Shown here one piece after another: positions 7,501 to 14,890 of a stretch of 16,417 nt of DNA. Made by a program: the position numbers and the translations under genes. The notes below the pieces were generated by a model, which did not search any database, was not told the origin of the DNA, and saw only the letters and a program-made list of their open reading frames with translations. Source of the DNA: JAAZGD01 sp034003765. Its GTDB lineage: Bacteria; Bacillota; Clostridia; Peptostreptococcales; Anaerovoracaceae. Each line of letters begins with the position of its first letter. Positions within the stretch are counted from its first letter, which is position 1. The stretch is taken from contig JAVEXZ010000026.1 in the NCBI GenBank assembly GCA_034003765.1, forward strand, positions 1 to 16,417. Reading direction: 5' to 3'.

Positions 7501-7592
7501 TGGCAATATAGTATTTTTCCCTTTTTCAATGTGGCTTATAGTTGGATTATAGGTGGCATCTTCAATTGACTTTATGAGGTGGCATTTTCATT
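7501..7592. repeat. GGTGGCAT direct repeats, possible insertion-sequence end relic
   Basis: AGGTGGCATCTTCA (from 7551) and AGGTGGCATTTTCA (from 7577) are 13/14 identical. Looser TGGC-centred copies occur at 7501 and 7531. Repeats of this style occur near the ends of some IS21-like elements, but no transposase gene is in the window. The surrounding stretch from 7322 to 7804 has no gene that I can support. Confidence 0.35.
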
Positions 7593-7678
7593 TGTGTTTA
7601 CATGATGAGAATCCCATTTACCTTTACAAGGGTGAAATATCATAGTTTCATAATAATAATATAATATTCCCAATTATT

Positions 7679-7778
7679 NNNNNNNNNNNNNNNNNNNNNN
7701 NNNNNNNNNNNNNNNNNNNNNNNNNNNNNNNNNNNNNNNNNNNNNNNNNNNNNNNNNNNNNNNNNNNNNNNNNNNNNN
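7679..7778. other. Assembly gap of exactly 100 N
   Basis: A run of 100 N marks a scaffold join of unstated size. The 25 bases before it (7654-7678) are identical to the 25 bases after it (7779-7803), which suggests that the two contigs actually overlap and no sequence is missing. Any open reading frame through this region is not real. Confidence 0.98.
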
Positions 7779-7804
7779 TAATAATATAATATTCCCAATT
7801 ATTG

Positions 7805-7833
7805 TTGACTAACTTGATTTTATCTATTATATT
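7805..7833 (+). promoter_or_regulatory. Promoter of the leucine operon
   Basis: TTGACT (7805-7810) and TATATT (7828-7833) are separated by 17 bp, each one base from the sigma-A consensus. The predicted transcript start is near 7840, just before the T-box leader. Confidence 0.8.
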
Positions 7834-7839
7834 AGTATG

Positions 7840-8069
7840 AAAGCAAAATATCGCTGCGATGAAGGGAATAAGTTGTGAAATGACCTTACAGAGAGTGGTG
7901 CCTAGAGCTGGAAGCGCCATATGGTTGGATCAACGTCTCACCCCGGAGCAGAACCAAACGAGGGAATATTCCCTGGGAGTTTTTTCTCCTAGGCGATGTT
8001 AACAAGAGTGGTACCGCGGAAGCTTACAGGCCTTCGTCTCTTGGTTTATTGGAGACGGGCTTTTTTATT
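7840..8069 (+). promoter_or_regulatory. Leucine-specific T-box leader
   Basis: This leader binds uncharged tRNA-Leu and then antiterminates. The T-box core AGAGTGGTACCGCGG (8005-8019) is unmistakable; TGGT (8009-8012) would pair with an ACCA tRNA end. Stem I can be built from CTGC near 7854 pairing with GCAG (7948-7951 region), GGG with CCC, and GTTG with CAAC (7931-7934). This leaves an internal loop with CTC at 7937-7939 followed by A, the expected form of a specifier codon, reading CUC for leucine. A hairpin AGGGAATATTCCCT and a GGAG/CTCC hairpin lie between stem I and the T-box. GAG (8006-8008) can pair with CTC (8038-8040) to form the antiterminator. The leuA gene downstream agrees with leucine specificity. 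Confidence 0.92.
8030..8069 (+). terminator. T-box-controlled terminator
   Basis: The arms CGTCTC (8035-8040) and GAGACG (8052-8057), extended by GCC/GGC across a two-base bulge, are followed by TTTTTTATT. Its 5' arm overlaps the bases that form the antiterminator with the T-box core, so the two structures exclude each other. Confidence 0.92.
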
Positions 8070-8139
8070 ATTTTCAAGTAGTGAATATTGATGATATAAA
8101 AGGTCTATAGTAGATTGAGAAAGGAAAGTAGGTAGTGAG

Positions 8140-9843
8140 ATGAAAAATTACGAAAAATATAAAGTGGGCTATTTCATGCCACCAATTTGTGAAATGGGGT
8201 GGATGTCTAAAGACCATATTGATAAAGCTCCTCTCTGGTGTAGTGTAGATTTGCGTGATGGTAATCAAGCTTTGATTGTTCCCATGAGCTTAATAGAAAA
8301 AATTGAATACTTTAAGTTTCTAACAGAAATAGGTTTCAAAGAAATTGAAGTGGGTTTTCCTGCATCTTCAAAAACAGAATATGAATTTTTAAGGGCCCTT
8401 ATTGAAGGCAACCTAATTCCTGAGGATGTTACCATACAAGTTCTTACCCAGTCACGAGACCATATAATAAAGGAAACATTTCATGCTTTGAGGGGGGCAA
8501 AAAAAGCTATAGTTCATTTATACAACTCAACCTCCTTTGCTCAAAGGCAGCAAGTTTTTAAGTTGGAAACAAAGGGTGTTATCGATATCGCCCAGCAAGG
8601 TGCTCAACTATTTTTGAAATACGAAAAAGAAATGCCTGAAACAGATTTCCAATTCCAATATTCTCCTGAAAGCTTTACCGGCACCGAGATGGAGTTTGCC
8701 CTAGAGATTTGTAATGCTGTAATTGATGTTTGGCAGCCAAAAGCTGACAAAAAGGTTATAATAAATTTACCAGCAACGGTTGCAATGTCTCTTCCTCATG
8801 TATACGCATCACAAATTGAATTTATGTGTAAGAATCTTCATAAGCGAGAGAACATAATTGTTAGCTTGCATCCTCATAATGACAGAGGTACCGCAGTGGC
8901 TGATAGCGAGCTTGGTATACTAGCAGGAGCAGATAGAATAGAAGGAACATTATTTGGCAATGGGGAGAGAACTGGAAATGTTGATATAGTCACCCTAGCC
9001 ATGAATCTTTTCTCCCATGGGGTAGATCCGAAACTTGATTTTTCTGACATGCCCAGGGTGGTAGAGTTCTATGAAAAATATACGGGAATTCCCGTTCCGG
9101 TTAGACAACCTTATGGTGGAAAATTAGTTTTCGCCGCCTTCTCAGGTTCTCACCAAGACGCTATCGCCAAGGGTATGAAATGGCGTAAAGAAAAAAGTGC
9201 TCAACAATGGACAGTCCCTTATCTGCCTATTGATCCCCACGATGTTGGCAGGGAATATGAAACGGATGTAATAAGAATTAACAGCCAATCGGGAAAAGGT
9301 GGGGTGGCCTATATTCTTCAGCATAATTTAGGATATCAAGTACCAGAAAAAATGCGAGGGGAAGTTGGCTACCTTATGAAAGGGATCTCCGACCAAACCC
9401 ACCAAGAGTTGACACCAGAGGCAGTAGGTAAGGCTTTTCAAGAAGAGTATGTCAACATCTTTGATCCAATAGAAATAACCGATGCTACATTTACCAAAAT
9501 CAAAGACTCAGAAGGTGATCAAAAGATGGAGGTTGTAATAGACGCAAAACTAGCTGGGGAAGATTTTCATCTGGAGGCTAGTGGCAACGGACGTTTGGAT
9601 GCGGTTAGCAATGCCTTAAAGAAAAGCCCTTATGCATTTGACTATACATTTGTGACTTATTCTGAACATGCTCTGGAAGAAGATTCTGATTCCCGAGCAG
9701 CCGCCTACGTTGCTATTTCAGACATTAACGGATGGGTGTATTGGGGAGTAGGTGTTCATGAAGATATTGTAATGGCTTCAATTAATGCCCTAGTTACCGC
9801 CCTTAACAGACAGAACCAGATAAGTCATTTTATTTCCAAATAA
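8140..9843 (+). CDS. leuA: 2-isopropylmalate synthase, type 2
   Basis: The 567-residue enzyme condenses 2-oxoisovalerate with acetyl-CoA, the first committed step of leucine synthesis. The DRE-TIM barrel (about 30-310) shows the metal/substrate motif SVDLRDGNQAL, the HPHND metal-binding motif, and the glycine-rich GTLFGNGERTGNVD. The C-terminal third (about 425-560) is the LeuA dimerisation domain where leucine binds for feedback inhibition. The opening KYKVGYFMPPICEMGW and the overall pattern place it in the LeuA type 2 branch (seen in actinobacteria and some clostridia), not the shorter type 1 of E. coli and Bacillus. The ribosome site is AAGGAAAG (8121-8128), about 11 bases before the ATG, rather far. 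It is the first gene behind the T-box and is 17 bp before leuC. Confidence 0.96.
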   Translation: MKNYEKYKVGYFMPPICEMGWMSKDHIDKAPLWCSVDLRDGNQALIVPMSLIEKIEYFKFLTEIGFKEIEVGFPASSKTEYEFLRALIEGNLIPEDVTIQVLTQSRDHIIKETFHALRGAKKAIVHLYNSTSFAQRQQVFKLETKGVIDIAQQGAQLFLKYEKEMPETDFQFQYSPESFTGTEMEFALEICNAVIDVWQPKADKKVIINLPATVAMSLPHVYASQIEFMCKNLHKRENIIVSLHPHNDRGTAVADSELGILAGADRIEGTLFGNGERTGNVDIVTLAMNLFSHGVDPKLDFSDMPRVVEFYEKYTGIPVPVRQPYGGKLVFAAFSGSHQDAIAKGMKWRKEKSAQQWTVPYLPIDPHDVGREYETDVIRINSQSGKGGVAYILQHNLGYQVPEKMRGEVGYLMKGISDQTHQELTPEAVGKAFQEEYVNIFDPIEITDATFTKIKDSEGDQKMEVVIDAKLAGEDFHLEASGNGRLDAVSNALKKSPYAFDYTFVTYSEHALEEDSDSRAAAYVAISDINGWVYWGVGVHEDIVMASINALVTALNRQNQISHFISK

Positions 9844-9860
9844 GGAAGGAGAAAACAATT

Positions 9861-11108
9861 ATGGCTATGACCATGACCCAAAAAATATTAGCCGCCCATG
9901 CAGGCCTAGAAGAAGTTAAAGAGGGACAGCTTATTGAAGCCTCCTTAGATATGGTACTTGGTAATGACATTACATCTCCTGTTGCAATCAGAGAGTTTGA
10001 AGAAAATGGCTTTCTAGAGATATTCCATAAGGGAAAAATATCCATGGTTATGGATCATTTTGTTCCTAATAAAGACATACAGGCAGCCACTCAATGCAAA
10101 ATATGCAGAGACTTTGCAAAGAAACATGGAATAGTAAATTTTTATGATGTGGGTGATATGGGTATCGAACACGTGCTACTGCCTGAAAAGGGCCTTGTGG
10201 GGCCTGGAGAAGTTATTATAGGGGCAGACTCCCATACATGTACTTATGGAGCCTTGGGAGCCTTTTCCACAGGAATTGGAAGTACGGATATGGCATCAGG
10301 AATGGCCACAGGGAAAGCCTGGTTTAAGGTTCCATCTGCTATTAGCTTTAACGTTACTGGGGAATTAGCTCCAAATGTTGGAGGCAAAGATGTAATTCTC
10401 CATATAATAGGAGAGATTGGTGTTGATGGAGCCCTATATAAATCCATGGAGTTTAACGGCCCTGGAATAAAAAGTTTATCTATGGATGATCGCTTTTGCA
10501 TTTCCAATATGGTTATTGAGGCAGGAGCCAAGAATGGTATATTCCCAGTTGACGAAATCACAGAAGGCTATATAAAAGATAGGATAAAGAGGCCCTATAT
10601 AAAATATGAAGCTGATCCCGATGCAGTATATGAAAAGATAATAAACATTGACCTCTCAAGGATTAGGCCAAAAGTCGCTTTTCCTCACCTTCCAGAAAAT
10701 ACAAAATCCATAGAGGATGTGGAAGATATAGAAATCGACCAAGTGGTCATTGGATCTTGTACCAATGGTAGGCTATCGGACATGGCTATTGCAGCAGAAA
10801 TACTAAAGGGAAAAAGAGTCCATCCAAGGGTTAGGGCAATTATTATTCCTGCCACCCAGCAAGTATATAAAGACTGTATCCGTCTTGGCTATGCCGAAAT
10901 GTTTATTGACGCAGGTTGCGTTATATCAACTCCTACATGTGGACCATGTTTGGGCGGGTATATGGGGATTTTAGCTGAAGGTGAAAGATGTGTTGCCACT
11001 ACAAATAGAAACTTTGTAGGCCGCATGGGCCACACAAAATCTGAGATTTTCCTTACAGGACCAGCTGTTGCCGCCGCCTCTGCTATTGCAGGGAAGATAA
11101 CACTATAA
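9861..11108 (+). CDS. leuC: 3-isopropylmalate dehydratase, large subunit
   Basis: The 415-residue subunit carries the 4Fe-4S cluster that isomerises 2-isopropylmalate to 3-isopropylmalate together with LeuD. The three cluster ligands are visible as C300 in GSCTNG and C360 and C363 in TCGPCLGG. MDHFVP, IGADSHTCTYGALGAF and GIGSTDMA are conserved aconitase-superfamily segments. At 415 residues it belongs to the compact HacA-like/archaeal-type branch, not the roughly 465-residue E. coli type. Homoaconitase is formally possible, but the leuA-leuD-leuB context decides for leucine. The start ATG follows GGAAGGAG at good spacing; Met3 is an alternative. Confidence 0.95.
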   Translation: MAMTMTQKILAAHAGLEEVKEGQLIEASLDMVLGNDITSPVAIREFEENGFLEIFHKGKISMVMDHFVPNKDIQAATQCKICRDFAKKHGIVNFYDVGDMGIEHVLLPEKGLVGPGEVIIGADSHTCTYGALGAFSTGIGSTDMASGMATGKAWFKVPSAISFNVTGELAPNVGGKDVILHIIGEIGVDGALYKSMEFNGPGIKSLSMDDRFCISNMVIEAGAKNGIFPVDEITEGYIKDRIKRPYIKYEADPDAVYEKIINIDLSRIRPKVAFPHLPENTKSIEDVEDIEIDQVVIGSCTNGRLSDMAIAAEILKGKRVHPRVRAIIIPATQQVYKDCIRLGYAEMFIDAGCVISTPTCGPCLGGYMGILAEGERCVATTNRNFVGRMGHTKSEIFLTGPAVAAASAIAGKITL

Positions 11109-11315
11109 AAGGGGCAATAAGAGGTGTAGAAATGGGGGAAATAAGAAGTTTAGAGTGGAGTCCTAAAAAACAATAAAGGTGAAGCATAGCTAAGAGTAAA
11201 AACAAGGCTTAGACCTAGGATAAAAAAAATAACCATTAAACTTATAAACTGAGATTTTTAACATAGAAATATATAAGCTTAAATACAGGAATATAAAAAG
11301 GAAGGGAGATTAATA
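11109..11315 (+). other. Long leuC-leuD spacer without a recognisable gene
   Basis: These 207 bp are much longer than the other gaps in the operon (17 and 4 bp). The stretch is very A-rich and contains no clear terminator or strong promoter. One 14-codon reading frame (11132-11176, MGEIRSLEWSPKKQ) has an AAGAGGTG sequence ahead of it, but it is too short to support as a gene. It may be the remnant of a deleted gene or an internal leader; the sequence does not decide. Confidence 0.5.
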
Positions 11316-11798
11316 ATGAATCAAGTTAGAGGAAAAACCCACCCTTATGGTGACAATGTAGATACAGATGTAATAATACCCGCAAGATATTTAAGTATTT
11401 CAGATAAAAAAGAACTTGCTCTCCATTGCATGGAAGACATTGACCCGGATTTTGTAAAAAATGTGGCAAAAGGAGATATAATTGTTGGAGGATACAACTT
11501 TGGTTGTGGATCCTCTAGAGAGCATGCACCTATGGTAATTAAGGAATCTGGGATTTCTGTGGTGATTGCGAAAACATTTGCCAGGATTTTTTATAGAAAT
11601 TCAATTAACATAGGCCTTCCTATTATTGAGTCTTTAGAGGCTGGGGAAAAAATACAGGGAGGAGATGAAGTTTCTGTAAACTTTGATAGTGGGGTTATTA
11701 CAAATCATACAAGGGGAGAAACTTATCAAGGCACAGCCTTCCCAGAATTTATAAAGAACATAATAAGTAAAGGTGGCTTACTCAAAGCCAAAAGGTAA
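11316..11798 (+). CDS. leuD: 3-isopropylmalate dehydratase, small subunit
   Basis: The 160-residue product is the swivel domain that completes the isopropylmalate isomerase active site with LeuC. NVDTDVIIPARYL near the N-terminus and NFGCGSSREHAP (61-72), with the conserved serine-arginine pair that binds substrate, identify it. VIAKTFARIFYRNSINIGLPI follows as expected. The length matches the short LeuD that partners the HacA-like LeuC. The ATG is preceded by GAAGGGAG. The stop is only 4 bp from the leuB start, so LeuB translation is likely coupled to it. Confidence 0.95.
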   Translation: MNQVRGKTHPYGDNVDTDVIIPARYLSISDKKELALHCMEDIDPDFVKNVAKGDIIVGGYNFGCGSSREHAPMVIKESGISVVIAKTFARIFYRNSINIGLPIIESLEAGEKIQGGDEVSVNFDSGVITNHTRGETYQGTAFPEFIKNIISKGGLLKAKR

Positions 11799-11802
11799 AG
11801 AT

Positions 11803-12873
11803 ATGAATTATGATATTGCAGTAATACCAGGGGATGGTATTGGGCCAGAAGTAGTGCGTCAAGCTTTAAAAGTGATGAAAAAAATAGGGACAAAGTATGG
11901 ACATTCTTTTGTTTGCAACACATTAATGGCAGGGGGGTGTGCCATCGACGAAGAAGGAACATGTTTACCCCAAGACACTGTCCTCCAATGCAAGGCAAGC
12001 CATGGGGTTCTTTTAGGGGCTGTGGGAGGTTGGAAATGGGATAGGCTTCCTGGAGACCAAAGGCCAGAAATGGCACTTCTGGGTTTACGAAAGGAGCTAG
12101 GGCTATTCGCCAACTTGAGGCCAGCATTGCTATTTGACGATTTGGCAGAAGCCTGTCCTTTGAAAAAGGAAATAGTAGAAGGTGGCTTGGATCTCTTGGT
12201 GGTGAGAGAACTAACTGGAGGAATATACTTTGGAGAAAAAGGATTTCGCCAAACGGACCTTGGCCTTGCGGCTTATGATATAGAACAATATGCAGAAGAG
12301 GAGGTTAAGAGAATAGCCTTGGTTGCCTTTGACATGGCTCAAAAAAGGAACAAAAAAGTCACCAGTGTTGACAAAGCAAATGTATTAGAGAGTTCTCGCC
12401 TGTGGAGGAGGGTAGTTGGAGAGATTGGCAAAGACTATCCACAAGTAGAGCTTGAAAATCTCTATGTTGACAATGCGGCTATGCAGATTATCCGTGATCC
12501 CAAGCAATTTGACGTTATTCTGACTAATAACATTTTTGGGGATATACTTTCTGATGAAGCAAGTCAAATAACAGGTAGCATTGGTATGCTACCTTCTGCT
12601 AGCCTTGGCCTAGGAAACTTTGGCATGTATGAGCCTATTCACGGTTCAGCCCCTGATTTGGCAGACAAAGATTTGGCTAATCCCTTTGCAACAATTTTGT
12701 CTCTAGCTATGATGTTTCGTTATACATTGAATTTACCAAAAGAAGCGGAGGCCGTTGAAAATGCAGTTAAATCCCTACTTGCAGCAGGCTATCGTACCCA
12801 AGATATTATGAGTCCTGGGAAAACAATGATTGGAACAGAGGAAGCAGGGGACAGGGTAGTGAAAGCCCTTTAG
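11803..12873 (+). CDS. leuB: 3-isopropylmalate dehydrogenase
   Basis: The 356-residue enzyme oxidatively decarboxylates 3-isopropylmalate with NAD+ to 2-oxoisocaproate, using Mg2+ or Mn2+. It shows IAVIPGDGIGPEV at the start, the family segment RELTGGIYFGEKG, catalytic tyrosine and lysine regions, VDNAAMQII, the metal aspartates in NIFGDILSDEASQITGS and the NAD-binding YEPIHGSAPD. Start choice: ATG 11803 gives the standard N-terminus MNYDIAVIPGDG, has AAGGT six bases upstream and follows leuD by 4 bp. An in-frame GTG at 11773 would add ten residues inside leuD. It is the last gene of the operon; I see no clear terminator after it. The final transamination to leucine and the ilv genes are not in the window. 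Confidence 0.96.
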   Translation: MNYDIAVIPGDGIGPEVVRQALKVMKKIGTKYGHSFVCNTLMAGGCAIDEEGTCLPQDTVLQCKASHGVLLGAVGGWKWDRLPGDQRPEMALLGLRKELGLFANLRPALLFDDLAEACPLKKEIVEGGLDLLVVRELTGGIYFGEKGFRQTDLGLAAYDIEQYAEEEVKRIALVAFDMAQKRNKKVTSVDKANVLESSRLWRRVVGEIGKDYPQVELENLYVDNAAMQIIRDPKQFDVILTNNIFGDILSDEASQITGSIGMLPSASLGLGNFGMYEPIHGSAPDLADKDLANPFATILSLAMMFRYTLNLPKEAEAVENAVKSLLAAGYRTQDIMSPGKTMIGTEEAGDRVVKAL

Positions 12874-13054
12874 CAAGACCTAGTGAAAAACTTCCCCTTA
12901 AGATATATGGCAGGAGTTATTTAGCATACCATGACTCTTGGATAAGCTAGGTGAACAATTGAAAGCTGAAAGACAAAACATTAGAGGAAAAATGCTTAAC
13001 TCTTTATATAATAAGATTACTTTTATAAACAGGCAGAGAGAAAGATTACGGCCC

Positions 13055-13083
13055 TTGACGGCTATATGTAAAATCGCTATAAT
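13055..13083 (+). promoter_or_regulatory. Strong promoter of the SRP RNA
   Basis: TTGACG (13055-13060) and a perfect TATAAT (13078-13083) are exactly 17 bp apart. The predicted start near 13090 is a few bases before the closing helix of the SRP RNA. The 180 bp between leuB and this promoter hold no gene or terminator that I can support. Confidence 0.88.
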
Positions 13084-13090
13084 TAAGAAG

Positions 13091-13250
13091 GTGAATTGCC
13101 CTTGGATAGCGCCGCTTGGTTTGGTTTGGGTCCTGCGCAATGGGACTCTGTGAATCTTGTCAGGTCCGGAAGGAAGCAGCAATAAGCGGAAGCTCTTATG
13201 TGCCGCAGCAAAGCCTTCTCCAATACCCGGTGGTGCTATCCAAGGGCATT
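13091..13250 (+). ncRNA. ffs: Signal recognition particle RNA (4.5S/scRNA), small type
   Basis: The apical domain AGGTCCGGAAGGAAGCAG (13162-13179) is the nearly invariant sequence that binds the M domain of Ffh. The ends close with a perfect 14-bp helix: TGCCCTTGGATAGC (13097-13110) pairs with GCTATCCAAGGGCA (13235-13248). Together with the promoter this gives an RNA of about 155-160 nt, longer than E. coli 4.5S (114 nt) and far shorter than Bacillus scRNA (about 270 nt). No room for an Alu domain exists between the promoter and the closing helix. The RNA with Ffh targets ribosomes making membrane and secreted proteins to FtsY. The position just upstream of dnaX is the usual Firmicute arrangement. 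The 3' end has only four T residues, so some transcripts probably continue into dnaX. Confidence 0.95.
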
Positions 13251-13270
13251 TTGACATTTATGGAGGTACC

Positions 13271-14887
13271 ATGTATCAGGCATTATATCGTACCCTGAGA
13301 CCAGAGGTTTTTTCTGACCTTTTGGGGCAAGAGCATATTATAAAGATACTGCAGAATCAGCTTGGCAACGGTAGGGTTAGCCATGCTTATTTGTTTTGCG
13401 GAACAAGAGGAACTGGAAAAACCACAACAGCACGATTATTGGCCAAAGGGGTTAATTGCACTGGTGAGGGGGAAAGACCCTGCGGTATCTGTCCTAACTG
13501 CGAGAGCATTCGAAAAGGCACCTTTGTTGACGTTATAGAGATTGATGCCGCTAGCAATAGGGGCATTGAGAATATTAGGGAGCTTAGGGAGAGTGTAAAA
13601 TATCCCCCAGCTCTGGGAAGACGAAAAGTCTATATAATTGACGAAGTTCATATGCTTTCCGCGGAAGCTTTTAATGCATTATTAAAAACACTTGAAGAGC
13701 CTCCTGAAAATGTTATGTTTATTTTGGCAACAACAGAACCCAACAAGTTGCCTGCTACAGTTTTATCCCGATGTATGCGATTGGACTTCAAGAGAATACC
13801 TGAAAAGATCCTAGAAGATCGGATGATGGAGATCTGTGTGGAAAGAGGTGTAGTGGCAGAGCTTTCTGGGATAAAGCTTATTGCTGGAAATGCGGATGGT
13901 TCTGTTAGAGATGGGCTATCCATCCTTGATCAAATTTTAGCTGGGGGATCCAAAAGCTTAAGCAGAGAAAATGTCCTTGACTTGCTAGGAGCCACAAATC
14001 AAGATTCACTTATAGAACTCTCCCACCACATTAACTCGGGAGACATTAAAGGAATTTTCTTGGGAATAGACTCTCTTTTACAAGAAGGGAGAGATGCTCG
14101 TCAGCTAATAAAGGACATTATAGCACATTATCGTGCATTACTCCTAACTCAATTTATTGATAATCCTGAGAACCTCTTAAACATGTCTATCGAAAACATA
14201 GAACGGATCAAGGACCAAGGAAAACATCTTGCTACACAAGAGATTAGCCGGGCCATAATAGAGTTTTCAAAAACCAATCTTGATGCCCGATATTCCACAC
14301 AAGCTAGAATTTTGCTGGAAGTTGCATGTATTAAACTCACTCAGGCCCAGGAGAATACTCCCAGTGGAATTAGTGAAAAGCCCTTTAAGAGCCTGGATTA
14401 TAAAAGAGATGACAGGTCAAAACCCAGAGGCGAAAAAGCAGATGAACAGGAAAACCACCTAACTTATCTAGGAGAAAATCCAAAAACCACAAAAAACGGA
14501 AATCAAATAAATGAAGAAGGTCAGACTCTAGTAAATGATTTTGATAAAATGGCTGGGGATGATTTGTGGGATAAGGCCTTGACTTCTATAGAAAAGGAGA
14601 AGCCTACATTTAGGGTTGCAAGAGGGGCTACCTGTATTTGTGACATCAATCAAGATTGTGTAGTCATTCAGGCAGATTCAGACTTTCTCCTTTGTCGCCT
14701 TGAGGATAATAGAGACCTTATAGAAAATACCCTTGAGCAACTAACTGGAATAAGGAAGCCTATAAAAACAAATCTACGAGGTGGTGCCATAATGAAAGAA
14801 GGATTTATTTCAGCAGAAACCACAAAAAAAGAAGTCGAGCAGAAATTTACAGGTATAGCAATAGAAATTGATGAAGAAGGAGAGTAA
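13271..14887 (+). CDS. dnaX: DNA polymerase III subunit gamma/tau
   Basis: The 538-residue product is the clamp-loader ATPase that opens the sliding clamp and organises the replisome. Visible parts are Walker A GTRGTGKTT (44-52), the zinc cysteines C63, C71, C74 and C77, Walker B DEVH, the sensor region ATTEPNKLP and the arginine finger motif SRC. Domain III ends near 365; a charged linker (about 370-430) and a C-terminal domain follow. The start is the ATG after GGAGG (13262-13266), giving MYQALYRTLRPEVF; the frame stays open upstream, but that part lies inside the SRP RNA. In the linker, a heptamer A AAA AAC (14491-14497), in phase for -1 slippage, would yield a 414-residue short form. ybaB follows 3 bp after the stop. 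Confidence 0.95.
   Translation: MYQALYRTLRPEVFSDLLGQEHIIKILQNQLGNGRVSHAYLFCGTRGTGKTTTARLLAKGVNCTGEGERPCGICPNCESIRKGTFVDVIEIDAASNRGIENIRELRESVKYPPALGRRKVYIIDEVHMLSAEAFNALLKTLEEPPENVMFILATTEPNKLPATVLSRCMRLDFKRIPEKILEDRMMEICVERGVVAELSGIKLIAGNADGSVRDGLSILDQILAGGSKSLSRENVLDLLGATNQDSLIELSHHINSGDIKGIFLGIDSLLQEGRDARQLIKDIIAHYRALLLTQFIDNPENLLNMSIENIERIKDQGKHLATQEISRAIIEFSKTNLDARYSTQARILLEVACIKLTQAQENTPSGISEKPFKSLDYKRDDRSKPRGEKADEQENHLTYLGENPKTTKNGNQINEEGQTLVNDFDKMAGDDLWDKALTSIEKEKPTFRVARGATCICDINQDCVVIQADSDFLLCRLEDNRDLIENTLEQLTGIRKPIKTNLRGGAIMKEGFISAETTKKEVEQKFTGIAIEIDEEGE
14491..14514 (+). other. Possible -1 ribosomal frameshift site in dnaX
   Basis: In the zero frame the codons are ACA AAA AAC, so the heptamer A AAA AAC is correctly phased for tandem -1 slippage. 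After the slip, five codons (RKSNK) are read and then TGA at 14512-14514. The resulting protein would hold domains I-III plus a short linker, like the gamma subunit of E. coli. AGGAG lies 16 bases upstream, farther than the roughly 10 bases of the E. coli stimulator, and I see no strong hairpin downstream. Function is therefore uncertain. Confidence 0.35.
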
Positions 14888-14890
14888 AAG

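Noticed and set aside
7648..7920. Minus-strand reading frame across the N gap
   Set aside because: Its middle is unknown sequence, and the rest is antisense to the leucine promoter and T-box leader.
7961..7994. GGAG-T6-CTCC hairpin in the leucine leader as a separate terminator
   Set aside because: The T-run is in the loop, not after the stem; it is an internal hairpin of the T-box leader.
11132..11176. 14-codon frame MGEIRSLEWSPKKQ between leuC and leuD
   Set aside because: Too short to separate from chance in A-rich DNA, although a weak ribosome-site-like sequence precedes it.
11773..11802. GTG start ten codons upstream for leuB
   Set aside because: It lies within leuD and adds residues not found in LeuB; ATG 11803 has its own ribosome site.
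12879..12954. ACCTAG/CTAGGT inverted repeat after leuB as terminator
   Set aside because: The arms are about 65 bp apart with no T-run.
12938..13153. 71-codon frame with an N-terminus (DKLGEQLKAERQ) loosely like RodZ/HTH proteins
   Set aside because: It begins with TTG without a ribosome site, similarity ends after a few residues, and the frame runs through the SRP RNA promoter and RNA.
13157..13270. Upstream extension of the dnaX frame
   Set aside because: It lies inside the SRP RNA and lacks a ribosome site; the ATG at 13271 has GGAGG and gives the standard DnaX N-terminus.
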